Source: Usnea hakonensis (taxonomy: Eukaryota > Ascomycota > Lecanoromycetes > Lecanorales > Parmeliaceae). From it: 64,000 bases of DNA. The position numbers were made by a program, and so were the translations under genes. A model generated the notes under the pieces. That model was not told the DNA's origin and made no database searches. It worked only from the letters and a program-made list of their open reading frames with translations. This document shows positions 22,761 through 34,746 of the stretch, one piece after another (position 1 is the stretch's first letter; each line of letters starts with the position of its first letter). The stretch lies in NCBI GenBank assembly GCA_013423325.1, contig BLJB01000051.1, forward strand, positions 182,832-246,831. The letters are read 5' to 3'.

Positions 22761-24427
22761 ATAGCCGGTTGTTTATTCGCACTGCACTCGTGCGCCAAAT
22801 AAGCATCAATTGGAAGGCAGACAATACCGAGGCATGAGAGGATGAAAAGCTACCAGTGTTACTATTGAGGTGTTCGGTAAGAGGGGACGCCATGTTTAGC
22901 TGCAGCTTTTCAACGTTGCTTCATTTGCAATCAAATCAAAAGATAGCGAGCAGCCGATTGTGGTCAAGACCAGCTGCAGCAAAAGAACCCGTCACATCTA
23001 CTCTTGAGATAGTCGGATCCTTCCGGTAATCAAGGAGTACCTTTACAGCAAGAAAGTTCTCGCGCAAATCCTTCACAATAGAAGACTCGGAGCCCCCGCA
23101 TTAAATCCTATTGCCTTGCTCCTTGCTCCTAACCCACTAACTTCCATGTCTTTGCATTTTAATTTGTCTGAGAAGTCTCATTATTTAGCAGCATACGGGA
23201 TGTATCAAGTTCCTAATTTTAGTCCTACGCTAGCGTGATCATTTATATATACTGATATATTCCCCTGAATATGTCATCGTCTATTCCATAAATCTGCTAT
23301 GCCTTCGCGAAGCTGTATAATGGTAACGTATAGGTAGTAGGTGGTGAAAGTGGAGTATCGGAAGTAAGGCAGGGGTGAGAGTGTGAGAATGGGAGAAGAT
23401 AAGACGAAAGGTTAAGGAGCACAAAAGATAGGTTCACTGGGTATATGATAATGTTGTTGCGAGCCGCAAGAACAGGGTAAAAGCTTTACTAACTCAGCCA
23501 GGGGAAAGAGAGCGACAGACACGTCCTCCATGCTCCTGTCAACGCACAGAAACCGCTCATATCAAATATTGATCATTGTCCGCACCTGATTTCTCCTGTC
23601 GAGTATCCAAAAATTTTGTATTATGTGAAGGCCAAGTTTCCCGAGAAAGCCGTCAACCAGGCTATCACTGGGAGCAGGCTGTTGTTAGACGGCTCAATCC
23701 ACGACCATGCTTTGGCACATGCTGGGCTCGATCAAAGCTTGTAGGGTCGAGATGGGTTCCATGGGACGACATCCGTGATGTATCCTGGAGTGATACCTGT
23801 CAAGAGGGGCTTTCCTGTTGATCGCTTGTTTATACCTGACTGTTGGAACACTGAAGCGACGGGGACGGATGGACGTTCCACTACTTCGCATTTGCCACTA
23901 CGGGATGCGAGAGACGAGGCTCATATGGTGTATCTGACCCCGCGCAGGAAAGGGGGATCGAAGGTTGGAGCCTGAGAGATTTGGAAGTCGTACACAAGAA
24001 AGCCAAATCGACATCACGGCCCTTTTCATCTCGCGGCGCGCGGCGCAGCAAGCGCAGTGCTCGATCGATTGTTGTTGCGTTCGGGGATGCGTTATGGCGA
24101 AAGGGTGCATATGCGTGGTCTTTCCCTTCGCAACGACTCAAGCAGACTCCGCGCAAAGTTGTACGGGGTGAGCAGGGAAGACTACCGCTTCTAGAATTTA
24201 TATGTAGGATGCACTCACTCGCGAAATAATGTGAGCCATGCGCATGTGTACGGACATACGCATCCATAGAAAGCTTCATCGGTTGTAGTCTTCGGCATAA
24301 TCGATGCTTCAGGGATGCATCCAGCTTTTGTTGCTGGCTAACACTTCTGTCGTCGCACAGCGGTCGCTAACACTTCGGGTATCTCAATTTTCAATCGGAA
24401 TTGACCTTCTGTGAAACCAATTTTCAC
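22761..24427. other. Intergenic, no gene seen
   Basis: 1.67 kb. It is AT-rich to about 23470, then mixed. Overlapping short frames on both strands at 23576-24279 (the largest 132 codons on minus) share the same DNA and show no known motif; none has splice sites that extend it convincingly. Confidence 0.45.
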
Positions 24428-25388
24428 CTACTTAGGCTCTTCTTGCAATTCCACCACCTCTACATCTCTTTCCCTTACACCGGGCCCGTTCGCTTTGCGT
24501 CGCTGACGGGCATATTTCCCGTCCAGCCCCAACTTCCTTGTCGTAACAAACTCCCTAAGCCAAATGAGGCCCCAAACGATGCCAAAGATGACGCAAATGG
24601 CGGCCAAGATTCCGAAGCAATATCCAGCCACACGGCCACTGCCTTTGCTCGTGTCGAGAAAAGAGTACGGATAGAAACCTTGCGTGGAATGAGTGATGTA
24701 GGCGAGAGCAAGATAGCATGCTAGCAAGATGATTAGAAAGATTATGTGTAATGGCGGCGGCGGGCTGGTTCGCGGGAGCACGATCTCGAGGAGGGCAAAG
24801 AGGCTGTTGAGGGCATGTTGAGATATCTGTAGGAAGTGGGAAGTTAGCAATCTGGATATTCGCTTGATATCCGCTTGCACCGTCCGGCACCTTCGGGAGG
24901 GAGGGGGGCCGGGGACAACACAGTGAAGGTAGGGAAAGATTACCTACATTCGACCACCCTTCCTCCACAACTGGAAACCATGGACTCCGATACAAGACCC
25001 CCCAAAAAACCACGGTCACGAGAAACGGAAACGTAACAACTGTCGTATAAAACACCGCATGCGCGGCCTGCAACGGCCTGGGCCAGCCCTGCAGCCACGC
25101 TCCTCCGGTCCGCGCGTAAACGAAAGTGTGTAAGGCGGCGAAGAGGAAATAGAATGCTAGGCCCCAGTAGGTGAGATTCGTGAAGTAGGAGAAAGATTGG
25201 CGGGCAGTGATGGCTCGATCGTGGGCGTCGTCCCACGCAAAGATTGTGAAGATGGTAATGAAGGCGTAGAGGGCGAGGAGGAGGCGGAGGGAGGCGAGGA
25301 GGTAGGGGGAAAGGAGCCAGGAGGTTGTGAAGCGGGAGGTTGGGTCGAATGGGTGGAGGACGCCGAGGAAGGGGTAGATATGGACCAT
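24428..25388 (-). CDS. FAR-17a/AIG1-like integral membrane protein
   Basis: Two exons, 25388-24948 and 24826-24428, separated by a 121-bp GT..AG intron, give 279 residues. About six hydrophobic segments span the protein, for example LRLLLALYAFITIFTIFAW, TYWGLAFYFLFAALHTFVY, IIFLIILLACYLALAYI and GYCFGILAAICVIFGIVWGL. The family is the androgen-induced/FAR-17a group (Pfam FAR-17a_AIG1), whose animal members are threonine hydrolases of fatty-acid esters of hydroxy fatty acids. A Thr in FTNLTYWGL and a His in SQHALNSLFALLE lie where the catalytic pair is expected. The tail is basic then acidic (EVVELQEEPK). The fungal role is not known. Confidence 0.85.
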
Positions 25389-26577
25389 TTGGGGCAGAGA
25401 TGTTGTCTTTCCTCTAGGAGAGTGTAGAAAGAAAGGGAGACTTCGTCGTCATGAAGCTAGGTGCGTTTGTAAAGATATAAGGTCGCAATAGTGAGCCCCG
25501 AGGGCATTCGCTATACAGGCTTTGGCAAGGGCATGGCGTGAATGGAGCGAGGAGCTTGAAATAAAGGTTTACCTTGCAAAGGTCTGGTGAATAATGTTCC
25601 TTTCTACACTAAACATTCACAACAATCAATGATGGAAAATAAAATAATTATATTTAAGGTAGCTTAGCCTCCCTCTATACGTGGAAATGGCTCAGCAGCA
25701 CTATATGATTGCTATACCTAAAAACTTCAGGGTATGGATCCTATATGCAATATTTGTGGGGCCCAGAACTCAAGCAAGATTGGCCACTTCCCAATCCTGT
25801 GCCAAATCTTCCTCGCTGCGCCTCTTCTTTAGTGCTAACCTCCTGTGATCGCAAGATACTCCTAGAGGAGGACAGTAAGGATTGGTACAATCTTAGGCCG
25901 CTGTAACCTTGATATCGAATATGTTGGGAGGTTCGAGAGCGATAATTGATCAGGGTCTTTAGGAATGTTGCTGAGAATGAGTAGAGGCCTATGAAGAGAA
26001 AGGTAATAATCATACTTAAAAGTCAGATGGACATAAGTTGCGGAAAAGACGAGAATCGATGGAAAGAAAACATGGGAGGCTTTAGGACGATGTAACGTAA
26101 GCAAGCGTTGCAGTGAATTTCGTTTGAAGCGGCCACGGAGGTGTCGATCGAGCAAATGTTAATTACTCAAGAGACGAGATCAAGAAGGGAAGACCGATTA
26201 GATTATATTGTCGAAAAGCTATTCAAACTACAATTGGGAGATAACGAATGTCAGCAAGGGAGCCCTTAGAGTAGGACGAGATAAATTGGGATTGATATTA
26301 AAGGCGTCATCAAAAAATTAGAGTGTTGTTGTTGTTTTGTTGTCTCATCATAGAGATCAGGGTTAAAAAGTAATTAATCGTTCGCCAGAAGGTGAGGTAG
26401 AAAAAAAAGGATCGAGGCTTACGTTGAGCTGGACCATAGAGTTCCGTGGGCTGAGAATCACGTTGGAAATTAAGACAGGTATGTATAGACTCAGGTACCT
26501 ATCAAGATTGGGGATATTCCAGGATGAGATTCACGGCTGGATTGCTTCCTGCTACTATGGAAATATAGCTACATGAC
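25389..26577. other. Intergenic, AT-rich
   Basis: 1.2 kb of AT-rich DNA between two minus-strand genes, with short overlapping frames only (25709-26155). The part near 26300-26570 is probably 3' UTR of P0. Confidence 0.45.
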
Positions 26578-27773
26578 TTAGTCAAAAAGACCACCAAATC
26601 CTGCACGCACGTTAGTAGATGAGATTTAGATGTCAGCCGTAATACCATACCTTCATCACCACTCTCCTCTTCAGGCTCTTCAGCTTTCTCAGGCTCAGCA
26701 TCAGCGGGTTTGTCAGGCTCAGCGTCAGCAGTTTCCGCTGGTGCGGCGGCTGCATAGGCATCAGGGTTGGCAATACGATCCTTCAGATCGCTGATTCCTT
26801 CCCAGCTGTAATCCGTTTCGATTGCAACTGCTAGTACATTTTTGTAGCTGTTCATGAAGCTGTGCATAACGGATGGTAGCGTAGGGTAATTTGCGGCAAG
26901 TGAGATCTGGGTGATCGTTGCAATGGCGGAATTGAGCGCCTTGAACAATTGTTCCTCTTTAATATCGAGCACTGAGGGAGCGAAGGTCTGGCCACCATCG
27001 TAGATTTGCGAAATGCTCATGCCGTAAGTAAAGGGCGAGATATTAAGCATGTTCAACAATGTAGCCTCGGACGCTCCCACTTTGCTCCCCGCCTCGACAA
27101 GCTTTAGATCTGTCGTGATCTCGATGGTACCACGGGCAATCTTTGTTGGAACACCGAGAGCTTGGAAGAAAGAGGTCTTGCCGGGTTCCATTCCAGTATT
27201 TCCTGCTGGCACGAAGACATCCAAAGGAGCGATAGCACCGGCTCTGGCAGGGGCCGCGACCTTTTCGGCCAGGATAACATCACGAGTCTTGTTGAGGTCT
27301 GCGTTGGTGAAGATGAAGCCAACGTTGCCTAAGATTTGTCAGTGTGGGACTGGATTGGGAGAGATCAAAAGTAGGGAGCACCTTTGACGTGAGGAAGCAG
27401 GCGCTCATATTCTGGGAAATCACTGATAAAACCTTTTATTGCTCTTCGTACCTGAGATTTGGACGGTCAGCGCACCGAACAGCCTACTTCAATTGCTCGC
27501 ATCTTGGCAGAGCTTTTCCATGGCCGCAACTGACCATTGTATTTTTACCCATAAGTACCACTCCTTGGACTTCCCCTTCGGTCCTCAGACTCTTACGAAT
27601 TTTGTGCATTTGTTGAGAGCTAACATTGTCGACCGTAACGATGAAGATAGATTTGTACCTATTTCCTAGTGAGCTTTCCATTGTCTTAGTCCTTTGGGAA
27701 GAACGCCGTACTCTTCGAGCAGCCCCTTGAGCTTATCGAAATAAGCCGCCTTGTTACCGGTTTTTCCCCCCAT
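26578..27773 (-). CDS. RPP0: 60S acidic ribosomal protein P0 (uL10)
   Basis: Base of the ribosomal P-stalk, which recruits translation GTPases. Five exons (27773-27712, 27658-27535, 27451-27382, 27328-26651, 26600-26578) give 318 residues. Recognisable parts are MGGKTGNKAAYFDKLKGLLE, SIFIVTVDNVSSQQMHKIR, VVLMGKNTM, FVPAGNTGMEPGKTSFFQAL and FTYGMSISQIYDGGQ. The C-terminus is Ala/Glu-rich. The last exon has only 23 coding bases, so the stalk tail GDEGFGGLFD is reached only after splicing; without it the frame reads on into unrelated residues. It has a spacer of about 210 bases to divergent TRM82. Confidence 0.95.
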
Positions 27774-27985
27774 ATCTTCTTATTTGAGGATAGGATATTT
27801 AAGGGTCAAGTGGTTGTGGAAGTGCGTTGCTTTCTGAGTTTCTCGAAGCTGATGCTGTGGGCTTTTCTCGCTTGCGCTTACCGCGCTTATCGGTTAGCGT
27901 GAGTAAAGTATCCTCAACGGCTCTTCAAAATGTGCCCGATTATATTCAAATGATCAAGTGCTAATATTGCATTCCTCTCTTAGCG
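27774..27985. promoter_or_regulatory. Short bidirectional promoter RPP0 / TRM82
   Basis: Only 212 bases separate the divergent start codons of P0 and Trm82, so both promoters lie here. A CGCTTACCGCGCTTATCGG stretch sits near the middle. Both products serve translation (ribosome stalk and tRNA modification), so co-control is plausible but not shown. Confidence 0.6.
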
Positions 27986-29761
27986 ATGTTGCATACGTAC
28001 CAGTGCTGGTGCTACTGCTGGCAAGGTATTCATTCCACAGGCATCTTAGTTGGTGCCAATGGTTCCTCTATTCACACTTTCAGTGCCCAGAATGGCAAAC
28101 ATCTCTCCACTTGGCCGTCTCTTTACAATTCTACGCATTTTCAAGCAAAGGACCAAGATCTTGTAAATAACTCGGGAACGCGCCCTCTGGATGATTCTCC
28201 TCCAAATGATTCGGAACGGCCGTCAAAGCGCCAGAAAGTGTCTCTAGCTCGGGACGAGTCTAGTAACTCCGCTACGGAAATCATAGTAGTGGGAGATAGT
28301 GACAATGACGAATCTTCAATTCCACAGCAGCTTTTGAATCCTTTGGTCATCAAGCTCGCTGGTACCTCCAACGGTCAACATGTGGTTGCTGTGACAGGCG
28401 AAGACAAATGCATCAGGGTGTTCGACTTGGCAGTAGACGGCACCCTGACGCAGCTTAGTGAAAGGTAAGGCACTGCTGAATTACAACAACTGGCGGTTTA
28501 CTAATCTGAAAGCAGAGTTATGCCGAAAAGGACATCTGCAATTGACTTGACACCGGATGACTCCACGATCTTGTGTGCTGACAAGTTTGGTGATATCTAT
28601 TCGATGCCGCTTATAGGTCAATTATATGGACCAAAGGTTTTAAATGGCCATGATGCCGATGGTACAAGTGGTACGAGTCATCATAATCAGAAACAGAAGC
28701 ATTTTGCTCCTTCTGCAACTTCTCTTACCGTGCACACAAAAAAAAACCGGGATGCGCTGCGGCAGCAGCAAAAAATCAAGCACCACAAAGCAGAAAAGAA
28801 TGCTTTAAATTTTGATCACAAGCTTTTGTTAGGCCATGTTTCTCTTTTAACAGATGTTATGTCCATAACTATAGACTCACCCCCAAATAAGCCCCAGGAC
28901 TATATATTGACATCAGACCGTGATGAACATATTCGCGTCTCCCGTGGTATTCCTCAAGCACACATTATCGAAGGGTATTGTCTCGGCCATACAGAATTTA
29001 TCACTAAGCTATGCGTGCCACCAGTCTACTCTCACTTATTGATTTCGGGCGGTGGTGATGAGTACTTGTTACTTTGGGACTGGCGTGCGGGAAGGATATT
29101 ACAGCAGCTTGACGTGAAGAGTCTAGTGGGTACTCTCCGAGATGACCATGTCCGAGCCGGGAATACTTTTAATGGATCTGAAGAAAGCAAGACACCCGGG
29201 ACTGAAGTAGACAGCGTATCCAGAATCTGTGTCACGAATATTCAAGGCCTTGAGACTTACAAGGATCCATTCGGCCGTTCGCAGGTCGAGATCATTGTGA
29301 CATGCGAAGGGTAAGATGATTTTTATGCAACGGAGACACGACCGGCTAATTTTAGCAGGGTTCCTGCTCTCTTTATCTTCACGTTGGGAGTGGATGCGCG
29401 CATGCAGTTCAACACAAGCATTCATACCGAGGGCAATGTCATCGATTTTGCCCTTCTTCCTAACCAGCATTCGGTAGTCTACTCTATGGATCCTTTTCAT
29501 CAGGCTTTCTCGACGGTCGTCGCAACGGACACCAGGAAACAAAGTTCTCGAAGCTTAGTAGGCTCCCTGAATTACTGTATGGAATCTAAAGTCTGGAAGG
29601 AGAACGAAGCTTTGCAGGCGAATCTCGTTGCAGCTACAAGAGAATGCTCGTGTAGCCATGCTTCCCAAGCAGGTGCAGATGAAGGAAAGCTACTTACAGA
29701 GCTACTCTACAGCCTGGAGGGCCTCAGAAAGCGGACTTCAGAAAATGAAACCGAAATATAG
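27986..29761 (+). CDS. TRM82: tRNA (guanine-N7)-methyltransferase non-catalytic subunit
   Basis: WD-repeat partner (yeast Trm82, human WDR4) of Trm8, which makes m7G46 in tRNAs. Three exons (27986-28464, 28516-29310, 29359-29761) give 558 residues. WD-type blocks include NGQHVVAVTGEDKCIRVFDL, IDLTPDDSTILCADKFGDIY, VMSITIDSP..YILTSDRDEHIRVS and LGHTEFITKLCVPPVYSHLL followed by ISGGGDEYLLLWDW. Acidic, low-complexity insertions lie at about residues 60-110 and 285-320. The N-terminus is short before the first blade, and the ATG at 27986 fits the family layout. The downstream HEM12 start is only 140 bases away on the same strand. Confidence 0.88.
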
Positions 29762-29901
29762 ATATCAATTACTGTCACTTTTGTACCTTGTAGAGCATAC
29801 GAGTAGATTCTTTCGTGATAATTCGATCTCCGATGGCTTGGCATGACTTTAAATGCCGTTTGTCCATCATCCTTCTCTCGACCCTCGTAACCACAACAAC
29901 A

Positions 29902-31155
29902 ATGTCGACCTTTTTCCCTCTGCAGAACGACTTGCTGCTAAGGACCGTAAGAGGTATGCTCGCAAAGAAATGCATCGCCCTCCAAGGGCTCACAGGTTGA
30001 GCAGGCGAACGTGTGGAACGACCACCAATATGGGTGATGCGCCAAGGTAATACATGATTCCCAAGGACTCGAGACTTCTAGCCAACGACCAGCAGCTGGG
30101 AGATATCTCCCGGAGTATCACAAAGCCAAAGCAGACCATGACTTCTTCGCATGCTGCCGAAGCCCCGAGATATCCTCCACCCTTACTCTTCAACCCATCG
30201 ACCGGTACGCCGGCCTCATTGATGCCGCCATTATCTTCTCTGACATCCTGGTCATACCGCAGGCAATGGGGATGGTGGTGGAAATGCTGGATGGCAAGGG
30301 ACCTCATTTCCCAGAGCCATTAAAAGCTCCTACCGACAAACAGTACCAAGACTTGCTATCGAGGCATGTGGATGTGGAGAAAGAGCTAGACTACGTCTAC
30401 CAGGCTATTACAATGACAAGACACAAATTGACCGGCCGAGTACCTTTATTCGGCTTCTGCGGCGCGCCGTGGACACTGCTGTGCTACATGGTAGAAGGGG
30501 GAGGAAGCAAAATGTTCGTGCAGTCAAAGACGTGGGTCTACAAGTACCCGAATGAAAGCAAAAGACTACTACAGAAGATAGCTTTGCTATGTGTTCAATA
30601 TCTAGCCTTTCAGGTCAAGGCTGGAGCACAGATAGTGCAGGTCTTCGACTCTTGGGCTGCCGAGCTGTCGCCTACTGCTTTCAAAGAATTCTCGCTTCCG
30701 TATCTACGTTACATTGCGCAGCATCTTCCTGGACAACTCAAAACAATGAACCTAGAACCTGTACCAATGGTCGTTTTTGCAAAAGGCGCGTGGTATGCTC
30801 TGGACGAGCTCTGTGATTCAGGGTATCAAGTTGTTGGTCTCGATTGGCTGCAAGACCCAGCATCAGCCATGGAAGTCGCCAAAGGTCGTGTGGTACTGCA
30901 GGGCAACATGGATCCGGGAGTGTTGTACGGAGGCAAGGAAGCCATTACTGCGGCCGTTAAAGAGATGGTGAAGGGATTTGGAGGTGGGACGCAAGGCTGG
31001 GTTGCGAACCTCGGGCATGGTTAGTATACCGCCAGGAACGTGCAGCCTAGTGCTGGCTGACAGAGACCTTAGGTGTCCAGCCAGGAGTCAAGCCTGAAGA
31101 CCTAAAGTTTTTCTTCGAAGAGATTCATCGTCTTGCAGGTAGAGCGTATTTATGA
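29902..31155 (+). CDS. HEM12: Uroporphyrinogen decarboxylase (heme synthesis)
   Basis: Cytosolic enzyme converting uroporphyrinogen III to coproporphyrinogen III. Four exons (29902-29953, 30005-30046, 30096-31019, 31073-31155) give 366 residues, the usual size. The first two introns must be removed to read NDLLLRTVRGERVERPPIWV and then MRQAGRYLPEYHKA, the signature with the active-site Arg residues. The Asp of IIFSDILVIPQAMG matches the substrate-binding Asp. FGFCGAPWTLLCYMVEGGGS, VFDSWAAELSP and NLGHGVQPGVKPEDLKFFF complete the family pattern. The end (HRLAGRAYL) is read straight through; another short intron there is possible but not needed. Confidence 0.95.
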
Positions 31156-31329
31156 GCACTGATAACAGGACGAGCAACATGCATTCCATAGAAATCTCTA
31201 ATTGAAACAAAAAGATGCGGTGAATCTAGGAGACATTTTGCAGGGCCTTGTCCTTATTCACCGATATCCTCATTCCTGTTGACCTTTCAGTGCACTGGTT
31301 GCTCGTGGAATATAGAATATTTGATAGGC

Positions 31330-31818
31330 TCACCAGACAGCAGATTTGTCTTTGATAAATCTGGTCATCAGGTCCTGGCACTCTTTGTTCTCCAGCACAA
31401 CGACTTCGATGCCTCGCTGCTTGAGATACTCTTCACCTCCAACAAACGTCTTGTTCTCTCCGATGACTACTCGAGCCACTTTGTACATGATACAAGCGCC
31501 AGTGCACATGTCGCATGGTGATAGAGACGTATACATCGTTGCACCTTTGTATGCTGAAGCTGGGAGGCGGCCGGTGTTCTCTAGCGTTGAGATCTCCGCC
31601 TTTGATAGATAAAAGTCTATCAGAGCTCGCGTCTAGCACCCAGTCCGAGAAGAGCCTACATGTAGAGTCGCACTCCCATTCTGCACTCGCATGTTGTGGC
31701 CTCTGCCTAAGATTTTTCCCTCTTTTGAGACTAGGCAGGCGCCTATTGGCACTCCACCTTGATTGAAACCTTGCTTCGCTTCTTCTAATGCAGCAATGAA
31801 TCCCGGATCAGAGTCCAT
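31330..31818 (-). CDS. FCY1: Cytosine deaminase
   Basis: Zinc enzyme of pyrimidine salvage that deaminates cytosine (and 5-fluorocytosine). Two exons, 31818-31660 and 31599-31330, give 142 residues. The zinc site is complete only after splicing: the intron falls inside the HAE motif (SATLH | AEISTLENTGRLP), and the second part is LSPCDMCTGACIMY with the two Cys ligands. GGVPIGACLV and GRGHNMRVQNGS match fungal cytosine deaminases. The start at 31818 has a strong context (ACCATGG); an upstream ATG at 31839 would add seven residues. The protein is shorter at the C-terminus than the ~158-residue yeast enzyme. Confidence 0.93.
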
Positions 31819-32683
31819 GGTTGTAATATGTGTGACCAATCTCGAAAGGAATTGATTGACTGCGTTATCTTATTTCTGTGACACAGCAAACACCCTCAGT
31901 GTCACCATGTAAAGTACCGTACCTACCATAAAGTACCTTGAAGCTTAGCTTCCGGCCAGTTAGCGTCCGGATATTAATGGTACCGTACCTACTTAGCTTA
32001 CGGAGTACCTAGAGCCCGAGGCTTCAGAGACTAGATTTTTCGACTCAGTCCTGTTCATTAATACGTGATGAAATTAGCGGTCCAGCTTTTAATGCACCTT
32101 TGACTTCAGTCTTTTGGAGATATTCTGTACGAACACAGCGGATAAAGTAAGATTGTCAGCAAAGATCGAGTGCCGGGCAAAGCTAAGGTAAAGTAGGCGG
32201 GTGTAATCGTTAAGTAAGTGAATTTGACAGAAATAAGGCTGAGAGAAACCCTTGGAATCGCGGCGAAATCTGCACCTAGCACCGTCTAGGTCGATCATCA
32301 ATTCAATTTTTGACTTTCCTCATCACTTCCTCCACTAAAACCATTTTCCAAAAATCATCTACAACACACACATTCACGCATTCCGACTCTGTTATCCAAG
32401 CCTTGCGCTTCAAGAGCTCGTCACTGTATCATATCTCCCTCCAAAGTGCGCTGTATCTCGATAGAGTGTGTATAGAGTCTTAGATTTCCTCCTAAACACC
32501 TCTCAGCATCACCAGCACATAAAGATCCTGAGAATATCATTGTGTGTCTTCGTCACTGACTTCCACCTCAGAAACACCTGAAAACCTTGGCGACGTCTCA
32601 AACCCTGATAGAACCCACAACCATACCTAAGAAAAGAACAAATTTCTACACCCCTTCCTTGTATCCTTGGTTAAATTGACACC
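31819..32683. promoter_or_regulatory. Divergent promoter region FCY1 / Hsp40, with motif cluster
   Basis: 865 bases between divergent starts. It holds a dense cluster of GTACCGTACCTAC, AAAGTACC and TTAGCTTACGG motifs at about 31908-32012 and AAGGTAAAGTAGG near 32186. From 32290 it turns C/T-rich with CACA stretches, typical of the leader of a highly expressed gene, and leads into the strong start ACCATGG of the Hsp40 gene. No heat-shock element was recognised by eye. Confidence 0.5.
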
Positions 32684-34099
32684 ATGGTCAAGGAAACCAG
32701 ATTCTATGATATTTTGGGTGTAAGCTGCAATACTACAGAGTCGCTCAATTCAGGTGGCACGTTGCTTATTAATTCAACAGGTATCGCCTTCTGCTACAGA
32801 AGCTGAGCTAAAGACAGCTTATAAAAAGGGAGCACTCAAACACCATCCAGGTATGTGGTATGTCGGTCGCAATCGGATATGTAATACTAAGATCGGCTTT
32901 ACTAGACAAAAATGCCCACAACCCAGACGCTGCGGAAAAGTTCAAAGATCTCTCGCGTGCCTATGAAGCGCTCCAAGATCCTCAGAAGCGTCAGCTGTAT
33001 GACCAATATGGCGAAGAGGGTTTAGAACAAGGTGGTGCCGGAGGAGGCATGGCAGCCGAGGATTTGTTCGCTCAATTCTTTGGTGGAGGCGGTGGAGCGT
33101 TCGGTGGAATGTTCGGTGGTGGCATGCGCGAACAAGGACCCAAGAAAGCGAGGACTATCCACCACGTCCACAAAGTCTCGCTGGAAGACATCTACCGAGG
33201 AAAAATCTCGAAACTTGCTCTTCAGAAATCTGTCATCTGTCCAGCATGCGATGGCCGTGGTGGGAAAGAGGGTGCGGTCAAACAATGCTCGGGTTGTAAT
33301 GGTGCTGGGATGAAGACTATGATGCGTCAAATGGGCCCAATGATTCAACGATTTCAGACCATGTGCCCAGATTGCCAGGGAGAAGGCGAGATCATTCGAG
33401 ACAAAGACCGATGCAAACGATGCAGCGGCAAGAAGACCGTCGTTGAGCGGAAGGTTCTCCACGTGCATGTCGACAAAGGCGTCAAAAATGGCCACAAGAT
33501 CGATTTCCGGGGGGAGGGAGACCAGATGCCTGGTATTCTTGCAGGAGACGTCCAATTTGAAATCGAACAAAAGCCACATCCTCGCTTCCAACGCAAGGAC
33601 GACGACCTTTTCTTCCAGGCTGAAATCGATGTTCTCACTGCGCTTGCCGGTGGATCGATCCATATCGAGCACTTGGATGACCGTTGGTTGACAGTGAATA
33701 TCGAGCCTGGAGAAGTTATCAGTCCAGGTGAGCTGACAGAGATCTTCCTATTGTGCCTATAAAGCGACTAATCCGTGAGAAGGTGAGGTGAAAATGATTC
33801 GCGGCCAAGGCATGCCCTCATTGAGACATCACGACTTCGGTAACCTCTACATTCAATTCGACGTCAAATTCCCCCAGACAGGTTTCAACTCTCCCGAGAA
33901 AATCGCCATGCTTGAACAAATTCTGCCTGCGCGCAAACCACAAGCTACACCTCCTAACGACGCCATGATTGATGACTTTGCTCTAGAAGATGTTGACCAG
34001 GGCGGACAACGAAGAGCTCAAGGAGCCACCAGCATGGAAGAGGATGAAGAAGACGGTGGACCGCAAGGCGCAGAAAGAATGCAGTGCGCGTCCCAGTAA
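32684..34099 (+). CDS. YDJ1: Type I Hsp40 co-chaperone, Ydj1/Mas5-like, farnesylated
   Basis: DnaJ-type partner of cytosolic Hsp70. Four exons (32684-32719, 32781-32850, 32906-33727, 33783-34099) give 414 residues. The J domain spans residues 5-70, and the HPD triplet is split by the second intron (KHHP | D). A Gly/Phe-rich region follows (GGGGGAFGGMFGGG). Four zinc-finger motifs follow: CPACDGRG, CSGCNGAG, CPDCQGEG and CKRCSGKK. Two substrate-binding domains follow (FEIEQKPHPRFQRKDDDLFF). The last four residues CASQ form a farnesylation box, identical in type to yeast Ydj1, placing it at ER and mitochondrial membranes as well as cytosol. Confidence 0.95.
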
Positions 34100-34746
34100 G
34101 CCTGGGAAAGGCGTGGGAGGAGACTGATGCGTGACGAATGGATGAGGAGTGAATAACGACCACGACATTACTTTCACTACCTTTGGAACGTCTACTACAT
34201 ATCTACCCTACCATGACTACTCTGATCGTCGCGTGTGGCGCATTCGCTGGCTCAGGTCCGAGACAGGTTCCATCAGCTGCACATCGTCGCTTCGGCTAAG
34301 GCGTTGGGAGCTTCTCATCAACTGCTGGCCTAGGGTTGCATTGTCACCTTCGTAACCAGTCCAATAGAATTTTTACGGCGGCTTCTGCAAAAGGTTGTTT
34401 GACCTTCAAAGAGGCCTTGTTTCCTTCAACTTCGTGCATGGCGTCTTAGAGTATTTACAACTTAGAGAAAATCATATTGCATTTAACGTTCTTCGGCCTG
34501 TGCTGTCCTCATGGCTTGTGGTCTTTATGTCTCGTCGAAAACCTGAAACAGTAACTGCATGTTTGCAAACCAGAATGCAACAATGAAGTAGACACACCGT
34601 GATTATTCTAGAAGTCAATTCTCTTCTAGCTATCATTTTATAAGTACCACTGCTTCTCCACTCATCTGTCCATTTAATCCAAGTGCACAGATTACACGTG
34701 TCTGGCCAGGAGCCTCTCCATTCTTGATAGCATTGAACGAGGGAAG
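34100..34746. other. Intergenic between Hsp40 and MSH1
   Basis: 650 bases with no supported gene; probably the Hsp40 3' UTR followed by the MSH1 promoter. Confidence 0.5.
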
